Positions 24,818 through 34,030 are shown, counted from the first letter of the stretch. The stretch is DNA of 64,000 nt from UBA964 sp031382085 (GCA_031382085.1 JANMYM010000083.1:62001-126000), one strand, 5' to 3'. A program made the numbers and translations. Notes: generated by a model not told the origin, from the sequence alone.

Positions 24818-25915
24818 TCAGTCGAGCCGCTTGCGGAAACGCAGTAGCGCGATGCTGAACATCGCGAGCATGAACACCAGCAGCTTCAGGAGCTGCGGCG
24901 CAAGTTCACTCAGATCGGCGCCCCGCAGCACGATTCCGCGCACCAGGATGTTGAAATGCGTCAGCGGGATCAGCTGCGCAATCCACTGCGCGAGCTGCGG
25001 CATGCCGTCGTAGGGAAACATGAAACCGGACAGCAGTATCGACGGCAGCATGGTCATGAATGCAAGTTGAAAAGCCTGGAACTGCGTTTTCGCAAAGGTC
25101 GACACCAGCAGGCCGAGGGCCAGTGACGCCCCGACGAACAGCAACGCAGCGACATAGAGTTGCAACAGGCTGCCGACAATGGGCACCTTGAAGAGCCAGC
25201 GACCGACTAACAGAATGAGGGTGGTCTGCACCAGTCCGATGGCGACGTAGGGCAGGAATTTTCCGACCAGCAGCTCGGTGCGGCCAACCGGCGTCGCGAT
25301 CAGCAGCTCCAGGTTACCGCGCTCACGTTCGCGCACGATGGCGCCGGACGTAAATAACACCATGGTGACGGACAGGATTACGCCGATCAGTGCCGGCACG
25401 ATTTGCACCGCCGTGCGGCGCTCCGGGTTGTAGTAGGTGCGTACCTCGACCATCCGGGCACTGTTCTGAACCGCGCCGTGCCTCGCGTGCAGCGGTACTG
25501 CCACCAGGCCCTGCACCACCGACTGGATACTGGGCTCCGCGCCGTCGACGATGATTTGCGCGGCCGAGCGCCCGCCGCCCTGGATGCGGCGGTCAAAATC
25601 GCGCGGAATGAGGATCGCAACGCTGGCGGCGCCCGCGCGCAGTGCGGCATCCGCAGCGGCGCCGGAGGCTACCGTGCGCGGCCGACCGACGACCTGTGTC
25701 GCCGCAAGTGCCGCGATGTAATCCCTGGAGGCCGTCGTGTTAGCTTCATCGACGACAATCGCTTTCAGGCCGCGGACATCGAAGTTGATGGCATAGCCGA
25801 ACAGCAGCATCTGCATCAGCGGCAGGCCCACGATCATGCCAAAGGAAAGACGGTCGCGACGCAGTTGCATCGCCTCTTTCCAGGCGATCGCGGACAGGCG
25901 CCGCCAGGCGTTCAT
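24818..25915 (-). CDS. ABC-2 type transporter permease (YbhR/YbhS-like)
   Basis: 365 residues. An N-terminal membrane helix (FGMIVGLPLMQMLLFGYAI), a periplasmic domain of about 150 residues, then five hydrophobic segments including GVILSVTMVLFTSGAIVRE and the conserved cytoplasmic motif ERERGNLELLIATPVGRTEL. This is the ABC-2 permease layout of drug/lipid exporters such as YbhFSR. Only one permease gene is present, so a homodimer is expected. It overlaps the ATPase gene (25912-25915) and is the last gene of a five-gene operon. Inner membrane. Confidence 0.9.
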   Translation of the reverse strand: MNAWRRLSAIAWKEAMQLRRDRLSFGMIVGLPLMQMLLFGYAINFDVRGLKAIVVDEANTTASRDYIAALAATQVVGRPRTVASGAAADAALRAGAASVAILIPRDFDRRIQGGGRSAAQIIVDGAEPSIQSVVQGLVAVPLHARHGAVQNSARMVEVRTYYNPERRTAVQIVPALIGVILSVTMVLFTSGAIVRERERGNLELLIATPVGRTELLVGKFLPYVAIGLVQTTLILLVGRWLFKVPIVGSLLQLYVAALLFVGASLALGLLVSTFAKTQFQAFQLAFMTMLPSILLSGFMFPYDGMPQLAQWIAQLIPLTHFNILVRGIVLRGADLSELAPQLLKLLVFMLAMFSIALLRFRKRLD

Positions 25916-26865
25916 GCGGCCGCCCGATTGGACGGCGCGTGCGTTGCGACCACAAACACATCCTCGAGGTTCGCACGAGTCGATTCCAGCGCGGTAGTTT
26001 CGCCCGCGGCCCGCAGCAGTTCCTGCAGCCGCACCCGCTCTTGCCCGTCTCCCCTGGCGCAGATGATGCGCAGCTGCGCGCCGATCTGCGCGACACCTAA
26101 CACACCCGGCTGCGCGGCGATCCGCGCGCGCAGCGCCACGCCCGGATCGCGATCCAGTCGCAGCACGTCGGCCGCGATGTTCTCCATCAGGTCGGCAGGT
26201 GGACCTTGCGCGACCAGGCGGCCTTCGGCAAGGATCGCGAGCTGATGACAGCGCTCGGCCTCGTCCATGTAATGCGTGGAAACCAATACCGTGGTGCCGA
26301 CATTGGTCAACGCAAACAGCCGGTCCCAGAAGTCGCGCCGGCTCTGCGGGTCGACCGCGCTGGTGGGTTCGTCGAGCAACAGCAGTTCCGGCTCGTGGAT
26401 GGTCGCGGCCGCCAGCGCCAGCCGTTGCCGCTGACCTCCGCTCATGGTGCCAGCGCGCTGTTGTCGGAGGCCGGTCAGCGAATACGCAGCCAACAGTTCG
26501 TCAATGCGGCGCTGCAACGCCTGTTTGCCGAGTCCATAAATGGAACCCATGAAATGCAGATTTTCAAGAACCGTCAAGTCGTCCCAGAGCGAGAACTTCT
26601 GCGTCATGTACCCCAGGTGACGGCGCACCTCGTCAGGCGATTTTTCGACATCGACTCCCAGTACCGTAGCGGTGCCGGCGCTCGGTCGCAGCAGACCGCA
26701 CAGCATGCGCAGCGTGGTGGACTTGCCTGAGCCGTTAGGGCCGAGAAAACCGTAGATTCGGCCGCGCGGCACGTCGAGATCCACGTGATCAACGGCGGTC
26801 AGCGCACCGAAGCGCCGGGTAAGTCCGCGAGCGACGATCGCGGCGTCCGTTGCCATTGCAGTCAC
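25912..26865 (-). CDS. ABC transporter ATP-binding protein
   Basis: 317 residues. Walker A GPNGSGKST near residue 41, signature MSGGQRQRLALAAATI, Walker B LLLLDEPTSAVDP and the switch His in LVSTHYMDEAE are all intact. The C-terminal 80 residues resemble the regulatory tail of DrrA/YbhF-type exporters. It pairs with the permease at 24818 and the HlyD-like lipoprotein at 26862, overlapping both by 4 bp, so it powers export across the envelope. Cytoplasmic side of the inner membrane. The cargo is unknown. Confidence 0.92.
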   Translation of the reverse strand: MTAMATDAAIVARGLTRRFGALTAVDHVDLDVPRGRIYGFLGPNGSGKSTTLRMLCGLLRPSAGTATVLGVDVEKSPDEVRRHLGYMTQKFSLWDDLTVLENLHFMGSIYGLGKQALQRRIDELLAAYSLTGLRQQRAGTMSGGQRQRLALAAATIHEPELLLLDEPTSAVDPQSRRDFWDRLFALTNVGTTVLVSTHYMDEAERCHQLAILAEGRLVAQGPPADLMENIAADVLRLDRDPGVALRARIAAQPGVLGVAQIGAQLRIICARGDGQERVRLQELLRAAGETTALESTRANLEDVFVVATHAPSNRAAA

Positions 26866-27836
26866 GGCGAGTTCGCGGGCAATAATTCCACGTCCGCCGG
26901 CACCCCGGATGGCAGTGACTTTGCGGCATCGCCTGACAAGCTCACTTCAAAGCGGAAAGCCAGGCGGCCGCGATCCGCAGCCGTCAGTGAGTAATAGGGT
27001 GTGTAGGCGGCTTCGCTCGACACATAGCGCACTACGCCGTGAAATGGAGTGCTCACGCCGTCGACATGGACTCTGGCGCGCAATCCGACACTGACGCCCG
27101 CGCGCCTGGGTTCCGGCAGGTAAGAGCGCACGAACGGCGCGCCGCCGGCTAACAGGACGGCAACCGCGCTGCCCCGCAGCGGCCGCTCGCCGATCTGATA
27201 AGGCAGCGCGTCCACGATCCCATCCACCGGCGCCGCGACCGTGAGCCGCCCGGTGCTTGCCACCAGTTCGCGCTGCTGCGCGCGCGCCTGCTCCAGTGAC
27301 TGGCGCGCCTGCGCAATCTGCTCCGGCCGTGTGCCATGCTCGAGCGCGGCAAGCGTCTGCCCGGCCTCGCGCAGCGATGCGGCCGCCGCATCGCTCAGGC
27401 CTTTCTGCCGGACAAGCGCGGATTCGCTGACAAGTTTCTGGCCAATCAGCTCGTTCAACCGTTGCCACTCGAGCGTTTCCACCTGCAGCTGCACACGCGC
27501 ACGTTCGACCCGCGCGCGCGCCGCCGCGCGATCTTCCGCGCGGGCACCCGAAGTGCGTTCCGTCAATAGCGCCTGTTGCTGCGCGACATTGGCCTGCGCA
27601 GCATCCATTTGCGCGCGCGCGATCACGGTGTCCTGCACCAGCAGGATGTCGCCGCGCTTCACGATCTGGCCCTCGTTAACACGCCGCTCCATGATCGGAT
27701 CGGTGGTTTCAGCGCTGACTTCAATGCGATCGCGCTCGATGGTCCCCGGAAGGAAATCCGAATTGCTGGTTCCGCAACCGCCGAGAGCCGCGGTCGCGAT
27801 GATCAGCAGGCAGGAGCGTCGGTACATGGCGGGCAT
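26862..27836 (-). CDS. HlyD/YbhG-like periplasmic adaptor lipoprotein
   Basis: 324 residues from ATG 27836 (ATG 27827 also possible). The leader SCLLIIATAALGGC has a good lipobox (LGGC), so the protein should be lipid-anchored. Next come a short biotinyl-lipoyl half (MERRVNEGQIVKRGDILLVQ), a long alpha-hairpin of heptads (about residues 70-190, rich in Ala, Gln, Glu, Arg), and the second half APVDGIVDALPYQIGERP. Membrane-fusion proteins of this type link ABC-2 exporters to an outer membrane channel. No TolC-like gene is nearby, so a distant one would be used. Confidence 0.9.
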   Translation of the reverse strand: MPAMYRRSCLLIIATAALGGCGTSNSDFLPGTIERDRIEVSAETTDPIMERRVNEGQIVKRGDILLVQDTVIARAQMDAAQANVAQQQALLTERTSGARAEDRAAARARVERARVQLQVETLEWQRLNELIGQKLVSESALVRQKGLSDAAAASLREAGQTLAALEHGTRPEQIAQARQSLEQARAQQRELVASTGRLTVAAPVDGIVDALPYQIGERPLRGSAVAVLLAGGAPFVRSYLPEPRRAGVSVGLRARVHVDGVSTPFHGVVRYVSSEAAYTPYYSLTAADRGRLAFRFEVSLSGDAAKSLPSGVPADVELLPANSP

Positions 27837-27864
27837 TGTAACGCCGTGCGCCGGACCTGACCGC

Positions 27865-28635
27865 TCAGGGTTGCTGCGGCGTTGGCGGCAGGCCAAGCGC
27901 TGACCGCAAGCCGGCGCCGGCGCTGGCGGACTCTATCTGATACTGCGGAGAAGCTAACAAAAAGGCCGCGATCAGCGTTCCAGCCATGCGCCCCGCGGCC
28001 ACATCGCTCGGGAAATGCACGCCGCCGACGACGCGCTGTTCTCCATATTCCATGCCCCGGGCCAGGAGCTCGGAGCGGCGCTCCGGGATCATGTCCGCCA
28101 GCAGCAGCGCGGTGGCCATGCCAAAGGCGGCGTGCCCGCTCGGATATGAATTGGTCAACGGCCGCTCGATGCAGGTCATCACCCGGGCGTCCTGCCGGAA
28201 AGGCCGCGGCCGATTGGTCGAGTCCTTGACGCGATTAGTGATGCGTTCCTGCAGCGTGCGCAGCTCGTCGAGGATGCGCGCCGCACGTTGCAGGCGTGGA
28301 TCCCTGGCATCGGCCTCCAGGCCTAACGCCACGGCGAAGCGAGACAGTTTCTTGTTCGCGTCGTCAGCCGCCGCGAGGCACGCGGCTTTGCTGCGCAGTG
28401 CCTGCCGCTCCAGCAGCAGGTCGAGTTCCTGGCGCGTGGTTGCAGCGTCCGGCACCGGCGGCAGCAACGCCAGCAGATGCAACGATTCCGGAATGAACCA
28501 GCGCTCAACGCCCTCAGCCGCTGCGGGTGCGGGTGGACGGGTCCGCTGGGCAGGTGTGGTTGTGGCGCACGCGCTGAGTAGCAGAGCGCTTGCCGCCCAC
28601 GCCAGGATGAATGCGCGTTTCGTGATCCGGCTCAT
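27865..28635 (-). CDS. Class A acid phosphatase (PAP2 superfamily) lipoprotein
   Basis: 256 residues from ATG 28635. Leader LAWAASALLLSAC is a lipobox. The vanadium-haloperoxidase/PAP2 signature is present: KDSTNRPRP, the core SYPSGHAAFG and GEQRVVGGVHFPSD, giving the Lys-Arg, Ser-Gly-His and Arg-His-Asp catalytic residues. This is the PhoN-type non-specific acid phosphatase group, periplasmic or outer-membrane anchored. Its ATG overlaps the DUF1838 stop (28632-28635), and 28 bp separate it from the adaptor gene. It may dephosphorylate exported or incoming organophosphates. Confidence 0.9.
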   Translation of the reverse strand: MSRITKRAFILAWAASALLLSACATTTPAQRTRPPAPAAAEGVERWFIPESLHLLALLPPVPDAATTRQELDLLLERQALRSKAACLAAADDANKKLSRFAVALGLEADARDPRLQRAARILDELRTLQERITNRVKDSTNRPRPFRQDARVMTCIERPLTNSYPSGHAAFGMATALLLADMIPERRSELLARGMEYGEQRVVGGVHFPSDVAAGRMAGTLIAAFLLASPQYQIESASAGAGLRSALGLPPTPQQP

Positions 28636-29567
28636 GATGCGTCCTTGAGGCGCTCGCGCAGCTGATCTTCGTATGACACGGCCTTCTCCGTGTAGCCGAA
28701 CGGGTCGTCCCAAAGCCCCGGGTGCAATTGACTTGTTAGCTTAACAAACTCAGCCGGCAGGTCGTCGAAGCGCGAGGTCTTGAAACCGGTGGCATGCCAC
28801 AGGTTGTGACCGGGCGCCTGGCCCACCAACATCCAGGGTTGCAGATCCGTCTGCCCGCTATAGAACAACTGCGCATCGAGACTTGCTGCGCGGCCCGCAT
28901 GCAACGCAGCGGAGTCAACCGTATAGCTTAGAAAATCTTCGTAGCAGCGATACTCGCCGGTGGATGCGGTCGGCCACTCGGCGGGCTGCTGGGTATTGCG
29001 GTAGCGGCGCAGGGTCTCCATGGTCACAACGGTGGATGTGGGCCGGGTTTCCCACAACAGAGCTAACGGCTTGCCCGGCGCTTGTGCGGGGTCGTGCGTG
29101 TTGTAGGCGATGCCCCGCGGCGTAACCGCAAATTTCAGTGGACCGACCAGGCCGTTGATCGGCCGACTGCGGCGGCCAGTAACCGGATTGGCGACGCTTT
29201 GCGCAAGGCCGCCGGTATCGAGATCGATGAAGTGCATCATCTCGCGCCGGGTCTGCAGATAGACGGCGTTGCCCTGCGCGCGATATTGGTCCACCAGCCC
29301 GGACTCATAGCCCAGAAACGGCGTGGCCGGCTGACCGGGCAGCACGACATAAACGCGGCCACGGGTGTAGGTGTACACACGCTTGCCCGACGTGTCGCCG
29401 CGTACCCGCGTGAAAGCCTCGATGCTGTCATCGGGTTTGTTGAAGTCAATACGCAGCTGTCCGCCGCTTCGTGCTTTGGCCGATGCGGCGCTGGCGCTCA
29501 AGGCTGCCACGGCCGCTGTGGCACCTAACGTTTGGAGTAATGCTCTTCTGGGGAACAGTGGTGTCAT
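28632..29567 (-). CDS. Tat-exported DUF1838 family protein
   Basis: 311 residues from ATG 29567. A twin-arginine-type leader (FPRRALLQTLGATAAVAALSA) precedes a domain I recognise as DUF1838, a family of unknown function common in sphingomonads and relatives of steroid degraders. Features include VLPGQPATPFLGYESGL, PINGLVGPLKFAVTPRGIAY and a Trp-rich C-terminus (QPWMLVGQAPGHNLWHATG). First gene of the operon with a phosphatase and an ABC exporter. The longer frame to 29819 is antisense to the reductase gene at 29613. Function unknown. Confidence 0.8.
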   Translation of the reverse strand: MTPLFPRRALLQTLGATAAVAALSASAASAKARSGGQLRIDFNKPDDSIEAFTRVRGDTSGKRVYTYTRGRVYVVLPGQPATPFLGYESGLVDQYRAQGNAVYLQTRREMMHFIDLDTGGLAQSVANPVTGRRSRPINGLVGPLKFAVTPRGIAYNTHDPAQAPGKPLALLWETRPTSTVVTMETLRRYRNTQQPAEWPTASTGEYRCYEDFLSYTVDSAALHAGRAASLDAQLFYSGQTDLQPWMLVGQAPGHNLWHATGFKTSRFDDLPAEFVKLTSQLHPGLWDDPFGYTEKAVSYEDQLRERLKDAS

Positions 29568-29612
29568 GACAACCTCGGTGATTTTACCGCCCGTGTGGGT
29601 TAGCCTAGCGCA

Positions 29613-30599
29613 ATGAGAGCAGCGCGACATTTCGAATTTGGGCCGCCGGAGCAGGTACTCAAGCTTGTGGACCTGCCGCAAGAGATGCCTGAGGACGATG
29701 AAGTCGTCATCCGCATGGAAGCGGCCGCGCTGCATATCGCGGATCTGTTTACGATTCGAGGCGCACCAGGATTTCAACCCCCGCTGCCACGTACCCCGGG
29801 GTTTGAGGGCATCGGACATGTCGCTCGTTGTGGCCGCGGCGTGCGCGAATACACCGTCGGTGACCGTGTATTTGCGGCGCTCGGCAGCGGGACTTTTCGC
29901 GAGGAGGTGCGCTGCAAAGCCGCCGCCTGCCTGCCGGCTCCGCCCGGCGACGCCATCCAGCTGTCCTTGTTAGTCGTCAACGGCGCCACTGCCGAGGTGC
30001 TGCTTTCGGATTACGGGAATCTGCGGCCCGGCGACTGGCTGATTCAGAATGCGGCTAATTCAAGTTGCGGGCGCTACGTAATCCGCCTCGCCCGGGAGCG
30101 CGGCATCCGCACCGTCAATGTGGTGCGGCGCGCCGAGCTGGTTCCCGAGCTAACAGCCCTGGGCGCCGATGTCGTGCTGCTCGATGGCGATGATCTGCCG
30201 GCGCGGGTCGCGAGCGCCAGCGACGGGGTCGCGCCCAAGGTCGCGTTTGACGCTGTTGCCGGGGCGGCGACGCAGCGGCTGGCCCGTTGCCTCGCGCCTG
30301 GCAGCACGGTCGCCAGCTACGGCGCGATGTCGCGCGAACCCTGTCACCTCGACTTCTACCTGATGTTCCGCAATGACATTCGTCTCGTGGGTGTTAGCTT
30401 CGGCCGTCAGTTCCAGCAGCACTGGACGCCGGTGAAAGTCCGCGCGATGTATGCACGCCTGGCCGAGCGCATGGCGAGCGGCACCCTGCAGGCGCGAATC
30501 GCGGGCGTCTATGGGCTGGATGACATCGTTGCGGCCTGCCAGCGCGCGGCGCTCACCGGCGTTGAGCGTGACGGCAAAGTCATTATTCGCCTGGGCTGA
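29613..30599 (+). CDS. MECR/ETR-like MDR enoyl reductase
   Basis: 328 residues. N-terminal PPEQVLKLVDLPQEMPEDDE and TPGFEGIGHVARCGRGV, then the cofactor stretch WLIQNAANSSCGRYVIRLAR, which is characteristic of trans-2-enoyl thioester reductases (MECR/Etr1) in place of the usual AAGGxG loop. The family reduces enoyl-CoA or enoyl-ACP with NADPH; zinc ligands are absent. It starts 45 bp from the divergent DUF1838 gene and is followed after 6 bp by a protease gene, though a functional link between them is not evident. The C-terminus GKVIIRLG is intact. Confidence 0.85.
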   Translation: MRAARHFEFGPPEQVLKLVDLPQEMPEDDEVVIRMEAAALHIADLFTIRGAPGFQPPLPRTPGFEGIGHVARCGRGVREYTVGDRVFAALGSGTFREEVRCKAAACLPAPPGDAIQLSLLVVNGATAEVLLSDYGNLRPGDWLIQNAANSSCGRYVIRLARERGIRTVNVVRRAELVPELTALGADVVLLDGDDLPARVASASDGVAPKVAFDAVAGAATQRLARCLAPGSTVASYGAMSREPCHLDFYLMFRNDIRLVGVSFGRQFQQHWTPVKVRAMYARLAERMASGTLQARIAGVYGLDDIVAACQRAALTGVERDGKVIIRLG

Positions 30600-30605
30600 A
30601 AGTCC

Positions 30606-32522
30606 ATGAACTGCCGCCTTCGATCCGTGATCATCGCTCTGTTAGCTTTGAATTGTGGTGCGCAGGTTGCCGCAGCACAGGCGACGCCCGCCGCCTGGAC
30701 CGTCATGATTTATCTTGACGCGGACAATGATCTCGAGGCGCCGCAGATGCAGGACCTGCGGGAGATGCTCAAGGTGGGAAGCACCGCCCAGGTCAACGTC
30801 GTGGTGCTGGCAGACCGGCATCCGCAGGGCGACGGAAAATATACTAACAGCAGCGTTGCCAATGTGCCGGACTGGACCAGCGCGAAACTTTTGTACGTTG
30901 AACGCGGCAGGTTGCGCGAGCTGGCCGACAAGGGCGAGGTCAACATGGGTAATCCGGCCACGCTCAGCGATTTCATGGAATCCGCCATGCGCGATTACCC
31001 CGCGCAGCATTTTGCGTTGGTGTTCGGCGATCACGGCATGGCCTGGCCCGGAGTTGCAGTCGATGAAAGTAACGACAGCGATACCTTGACGCTGCTGGAA
31101 ATCGCCTCGGTGCTGCAGGACGTGGTGGCAAAGCACGGCAAGCTGGAACTCATTGGCTTCGACGCCTGTGTGATGGCGAATCTTGAGGTCGCAGCGGCAT
31201 TGACGCCGTACGCAAATTATCTGCTCGCCTCCGAAGAAATCGAACCTGTCGAAGGCTGGGACTATACGGCCTGGCTCACCGCCCTGAATCGCGCGCCGGG
31301 TTCGGACGCCGCCGCGTTAGGTCGCATGATCATCGACAGCTATCGCGATTCCTTCGGGGATGACGATCAGGCCAAGGGCATCACGCTTTCGCTGCTCGAT
31401 CTTGCGAAGGTTCCGGCGGTCGAAAGCGCGGTCCAGGCCTTGTCGACGGCGACCAGCGCCCAACTGGCGCGCGGCGGCCGCGCCGCATGGGTGAATCTGG
31501 CGCGCGCCCGCAGCGACAGCGAGGAATACGGCCGGTCAACCGGCGTGCGCGGTGGATCCCTGGTCTACGATTTGCGGCAATTCGCGCAAAACGTCGCGGC
31601 GTCGGCCAGGGACGACGCCAGCAAGCGCGCGGCCGACGCTGTCCAGGCGGCGGTACGCAGCGCAGTCGTTTACGAAATTCATGGCCAGGCTCGACCTAAC
31701 GCATCTGGCATGTCGATTTTCTTTCCACCCAATCGGGAGAAACTCGCGGCACGCGGCGAAACCGCCTACAACGAAACGGGCTTTGCGCAGAACAACCGCT
31801 GGTTTCCGTTCCTGCAGGAGTTTTCCGCCATTGCAGCCCAGGACAAGGCCGACCCGCAAGTCGGCCCGGTAAAATCCGACACCGCCGAACTTGCCACTGG
31901 CAAGTCGGCCAAAATCACGGCACGTCTGAGAGCCGACGATATCGACAGTGCCAGCTTTATCGTGGCAATTACTCAGGGCGACGCACGGGTCCTGATCGGG
32001 TCGCTGCCGGTGGAAGTCTCGGACGCCGGCGACCTCACCGAAGAATGGGACGGCGAATGGTTTGCCATCAGCGACGGCGACAATGAATTTATCTGCCCGA
32101 TTACCGAGTTCGAAGAACTGGATGACAAGGAGGACATCTACTGGGTGGGCGTGCCGGCCCAGGTGCGCCTCAGTGGCACCGCAGAGTGGCTGGATGTCAC
32201 GCTGAATTTTCTGCTGGATTTCAACGGCGACGATGTCTCCGGCGATCTTGTGTACGCGGTCGAGCAAACGGAGCATGGGCCGCGTGAAATCAACCTGGGT
32301 GCCGGCGATCAATTGCGGCCCGTCTACGTGACGATTGATGCCAGGGGCGAGGAAACGCTTGCGGTCGACAACGATGAAGCCAAGGTCCTGCACCTGGATC
32401 GTCTCGATGACATCAAGGTGGAGGACGTGCGACTGCCTGCGGGCCATTACCAGGTCGGCTTCATGATCGAAGATCTCGCCGGCAACACCAGCGAGCAAAT
32501 GACCGAGATTGAAATACCCTGA
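30606..32522 (+). CDS. Secreted clostripain-family (C11) cysteine protease
   Basis: 638 residues with a Sec signal (SVIIALLALNCGAQVAAA). The peptidase C11 core follows: WTVMIYLDADNDLE, ALVFGDHGMAW with the catalytic His143, and ELIGFDACVMANLE with catalytic Cys188, then EEIEPVEGWDYTAWL. Clostripain-like enzymes cut after basic residues. The remaining 250 residues form an acidic beta-rich region (DAGDLTEEWDGEWFAISDGD) of unknown role, perhaps binding calcium or the cell surface. It precedes a trypsin-like protease gene by 11 bp. Confidence 0.88.
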   Translation: MNCRLRSVIIALLALNCGAQVAAAQATPAAWTVMIYLDADNDLEAPQMQDLREMLKVGSTAQVNVVVLADRHPQGDGKYTNSSVANVPDWTSAKLLYVERGRLRELADKGEVNMGNPATLSDFMESAMRDYPAQHFALVFGDHGMAWPGVAVDESNDSDTLTLLEIASVLQDVVAKHGKLELIGFDACVMANLEVAAALTPYANYLLASEEIEPVEGWDYTAWLTALNRAPGSDAAALGRMIIDSYRDSFGDDDQAKGITLSLLDLAKVPAVESAVQALSTATSAQLARGGRAAWVNLARARSDSEEYGRSTGVRGGSLVYDLRQFAQNVAASARDDASKRAADAVQAAVRSAVVYEIHGQARPNASGMSIFFPPNREKLAARGETAYNETGFAQNNRWFPFLQEFSAIAAQDKADPQVGPVKSDTAELATGKSAKITARLRADDIDSASFIVAITQGDARVLIGSLPVEVSDAGDLTEEWDGEWFAISDGDNEFICPITEFEELDDKEDIYWVGVPAQVRLSGTAEWLDVTLNFLLDFNGDDVSGDLVYAVEQTEHGPREINLGAGDQLRPVYVTIDARGEETLAVDNDEAKVLHLDRLDDIKVEDVRLPAGHYQVGFMIEDLAGNTSEQMTEIEIP

Positions 32523-32533
32523 GGATCGCTAAC

Positions 32534-33757
32534 ATGCGTGGAATCCGTTTGCTTTGGTTGATCCTGCTGGTCTTCAGCGCCGCGGCGACTGCTGATGCCA
32601 CCAATGCGCCTGACAATGATCCCGGCGATGACGCTGTCGCAGCCGACGAGGGGCCTGACGAAGCGGACGATCCATGGGTGGTCGTGGACGAACCCGACGA
32701 GGACGTGGACGACGGCGATGACAGCGATGGCGATGACCGCGATGAAGACAGTGGCGATCGTGATGCGAGTCAGCCGACTGCGGGAAATCCCAACGCCAGC
32801 CAGCGGCCGCAAAGGACTGACGGAAATTTCCTGAGGCCGCCGCCGGATTTGCCGGTGGTTGCGCGCGTGCGGAAGAATCCGGCGCTACAAAGTGGCGACG
32901 GCGCTCCGAATGCTAACAATTCGCAGGCGCCTGACACGAGCGGCGGCCGCTCTTTCGGCGGCCTGCAGGTCACGGACGGCGGAGCGCCCTGGCAAGTCGA
33001 GATTTTCTTGCCGTTTCCAGCTGACAAATGGGAAGAGTGGGCGCGCAAGGACAAGGAGCTGTGGGAGCTGCAGCACTGGTGTGGCGGTGCGCTGATCGCG
33101 CGCGACTGGGTGCTGACGGCAGCGCATTGCGTTGACATGAAATCGCCGCCTGCCACGGCATACAACGTGCGTGTTGGCGCAGAGGATATTTCCAGAGACA
33201 AGGGAATCGTTTTCAAGGTCGATCGTGCCGTCGTACATCCGGGATTTGCTACCAGGAATAAGGATGATCGGGTCAAGCACCCGTTTTTTGACGACATCGC
33301 CTTGCTGCACATCGTGCCGGCCGGTTCGACGCCACCAACGCTGGATTCCAGGCAAGTCAGGGAAATTTCTTTTCATCGCGGTCCTCCGCCTGGCGACAAG
33401 GAACCGGTCTCGGTAACGGGTTGGGGCAAGACGAAAAATGTTGAGGGCACCAAGCCATCCGCGGTGTTGATGCGCGTCGACCTGAACGTCATCAGCGCGC
33501 CGACCTGCGCCGGTCTGCCGGACTACGGACCGGAGAAGATACACTCCAGTGTATTTTGTGCCGGAGCCCCGCAGAAAAAGACCTGCCGAGGCGACAGTGG
33601 CGGGCCCGTGGTGTTCACCAACGGCAAGCCGGTGGTGGTCGGGATTGTTAGCTGGGGCCTGAAGGAATGCACCAGCGATGGCCAGCCGGGCGTGTACACG
33701 CGGGTCGCCGCGTACAGTCAATGGATCGACAGCACGATTCGGGGCAACCGACCCTAG
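32534..33757 (+). CDS. Secreted trypsin-like (S1) serine protease with Asp-rich N-terminal tract
   Basis: 407 residues. Signal peptide GIRLLWLILLVFSAAATADA, then about 50 residues made mostly of Asp, Glu, Gly and Ala (DEDVDDGDDSDGDDRDEDSG), a proline-rich spacer, and an S1 chymotrypsin-fold domain. The triad is His198 (TAAHC), Asp254 (DDIALLH) and Ser355 (GDSGGP). The residue six before the nucleophile, which is Asp in trypsin, is Lys349 (KTCRGDSG), so cleavage after Arg/Lys is unlikely. The acidic tract could be a propeptide or a calcium-binding segment. Cotranscribed with the C11 protease. Confidence 0.88.
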   Translation: MRGIRLLWLILLVFSAAATADATNAPDNDPGDDAVAADEGPDEADDPWVVVDEPDEDVDDGDDSDGDDRDEDSGDRDASQPTAGNPNASQRPQRTDGNFLRPPPDLPVVARVRKNPALQSGDGAPNANNSQAPDTSGGRSFGGLQVTDGGAPWQVEIFLPFPADKWEEWARKDKELWELQHWCGGALIARDWVLTAAHCVDMKSPPATAYNVRVGAEDISRDKGIVFKVDRAVVHPGFATRNKDDRVKHPFFDDIALLHIVPAGSTPPTLDSRQVREISFHRGPPPGDKEPVSVTGWGKTKNVEGTKPSAVLMRVDLNVISAPTCAGLPDYGPEKIHSSVFCAGAPQKKTCRGDSGGPVVFTNGKPVVVGIVSWGLKECTSDGQPGVYTRVAAYSQWIDSTIRGNRP

Positions 33758-33771
33758 CGATCACCGACAAG

Positions 33772-33814
33772 CTCCGACAGGCGACGATGCGAATACGGTC
33801 GCCGTCTGTCGGAG
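33772..33814. terminator. Hairpin between convergent genes, possible bidirectional terminator
   Basis: The arm 33772-33785 pairs with 33798-33814: nine pairs (CTCCGACAG with CTGTCGGAG), a three-base bulge at 33803-33805, and five further pairs (GCGAC with GTCGC), enclosing a 12-base loop. It lies between the convergent S1 protease and small lipoprotein genes. No T-run follows on either strand, so it may not be a classical intrinsic terminator. Confidence 0.55.
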
Positions 33815-33820
33815 ATTGCT

Positions 33821-34030
33821 CTACGGCTTGAGTCCTTCGCCGCCGCCCTGACCCTCGGTCTTCGAGGCATCGGGAGCGGGTGCTGCAGCTGCGTCAGCGG
33901 CCGGGGCTGGCTCGGCAGCCGGGGGCATCATTGCCGCGGGTTCCGGTGCCGGTGCTTCGGTCTTGGCGCAGGCGGCCAGGGCCAGCGCCGCCGTCAAAAT
34001 CACGGTCGACAGGATTGTTTTTGTCGTCAT
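33821..34030 (-). CDS. Small Ala/Pro-rich lipoprotein
   Basis: 69 residues from ATG 34030, with GGGAGGGA about 8 bp upstream. Lipoprotein leader TILSTVILTAALALAAC, then an almost pure Ala/Pro/Glu/Asp stretch ending in Gly (EGQGGGEGL). Such low-complexity tails are probably extended linkers in the periplasm. It lies 33 bp downstream of the TIR gene on the same strand, but with its own ribosome site. Function unknown; confidence rests on the good signal and ribosome-binding site. Confidence 0.72.
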   Translation of the reverse strand: MTTKTILSTVILTAALALAACAKTEAPAPEPAAMMPPAAEPAPAADAAAAPAPDASKTEGQGGGEGLKP

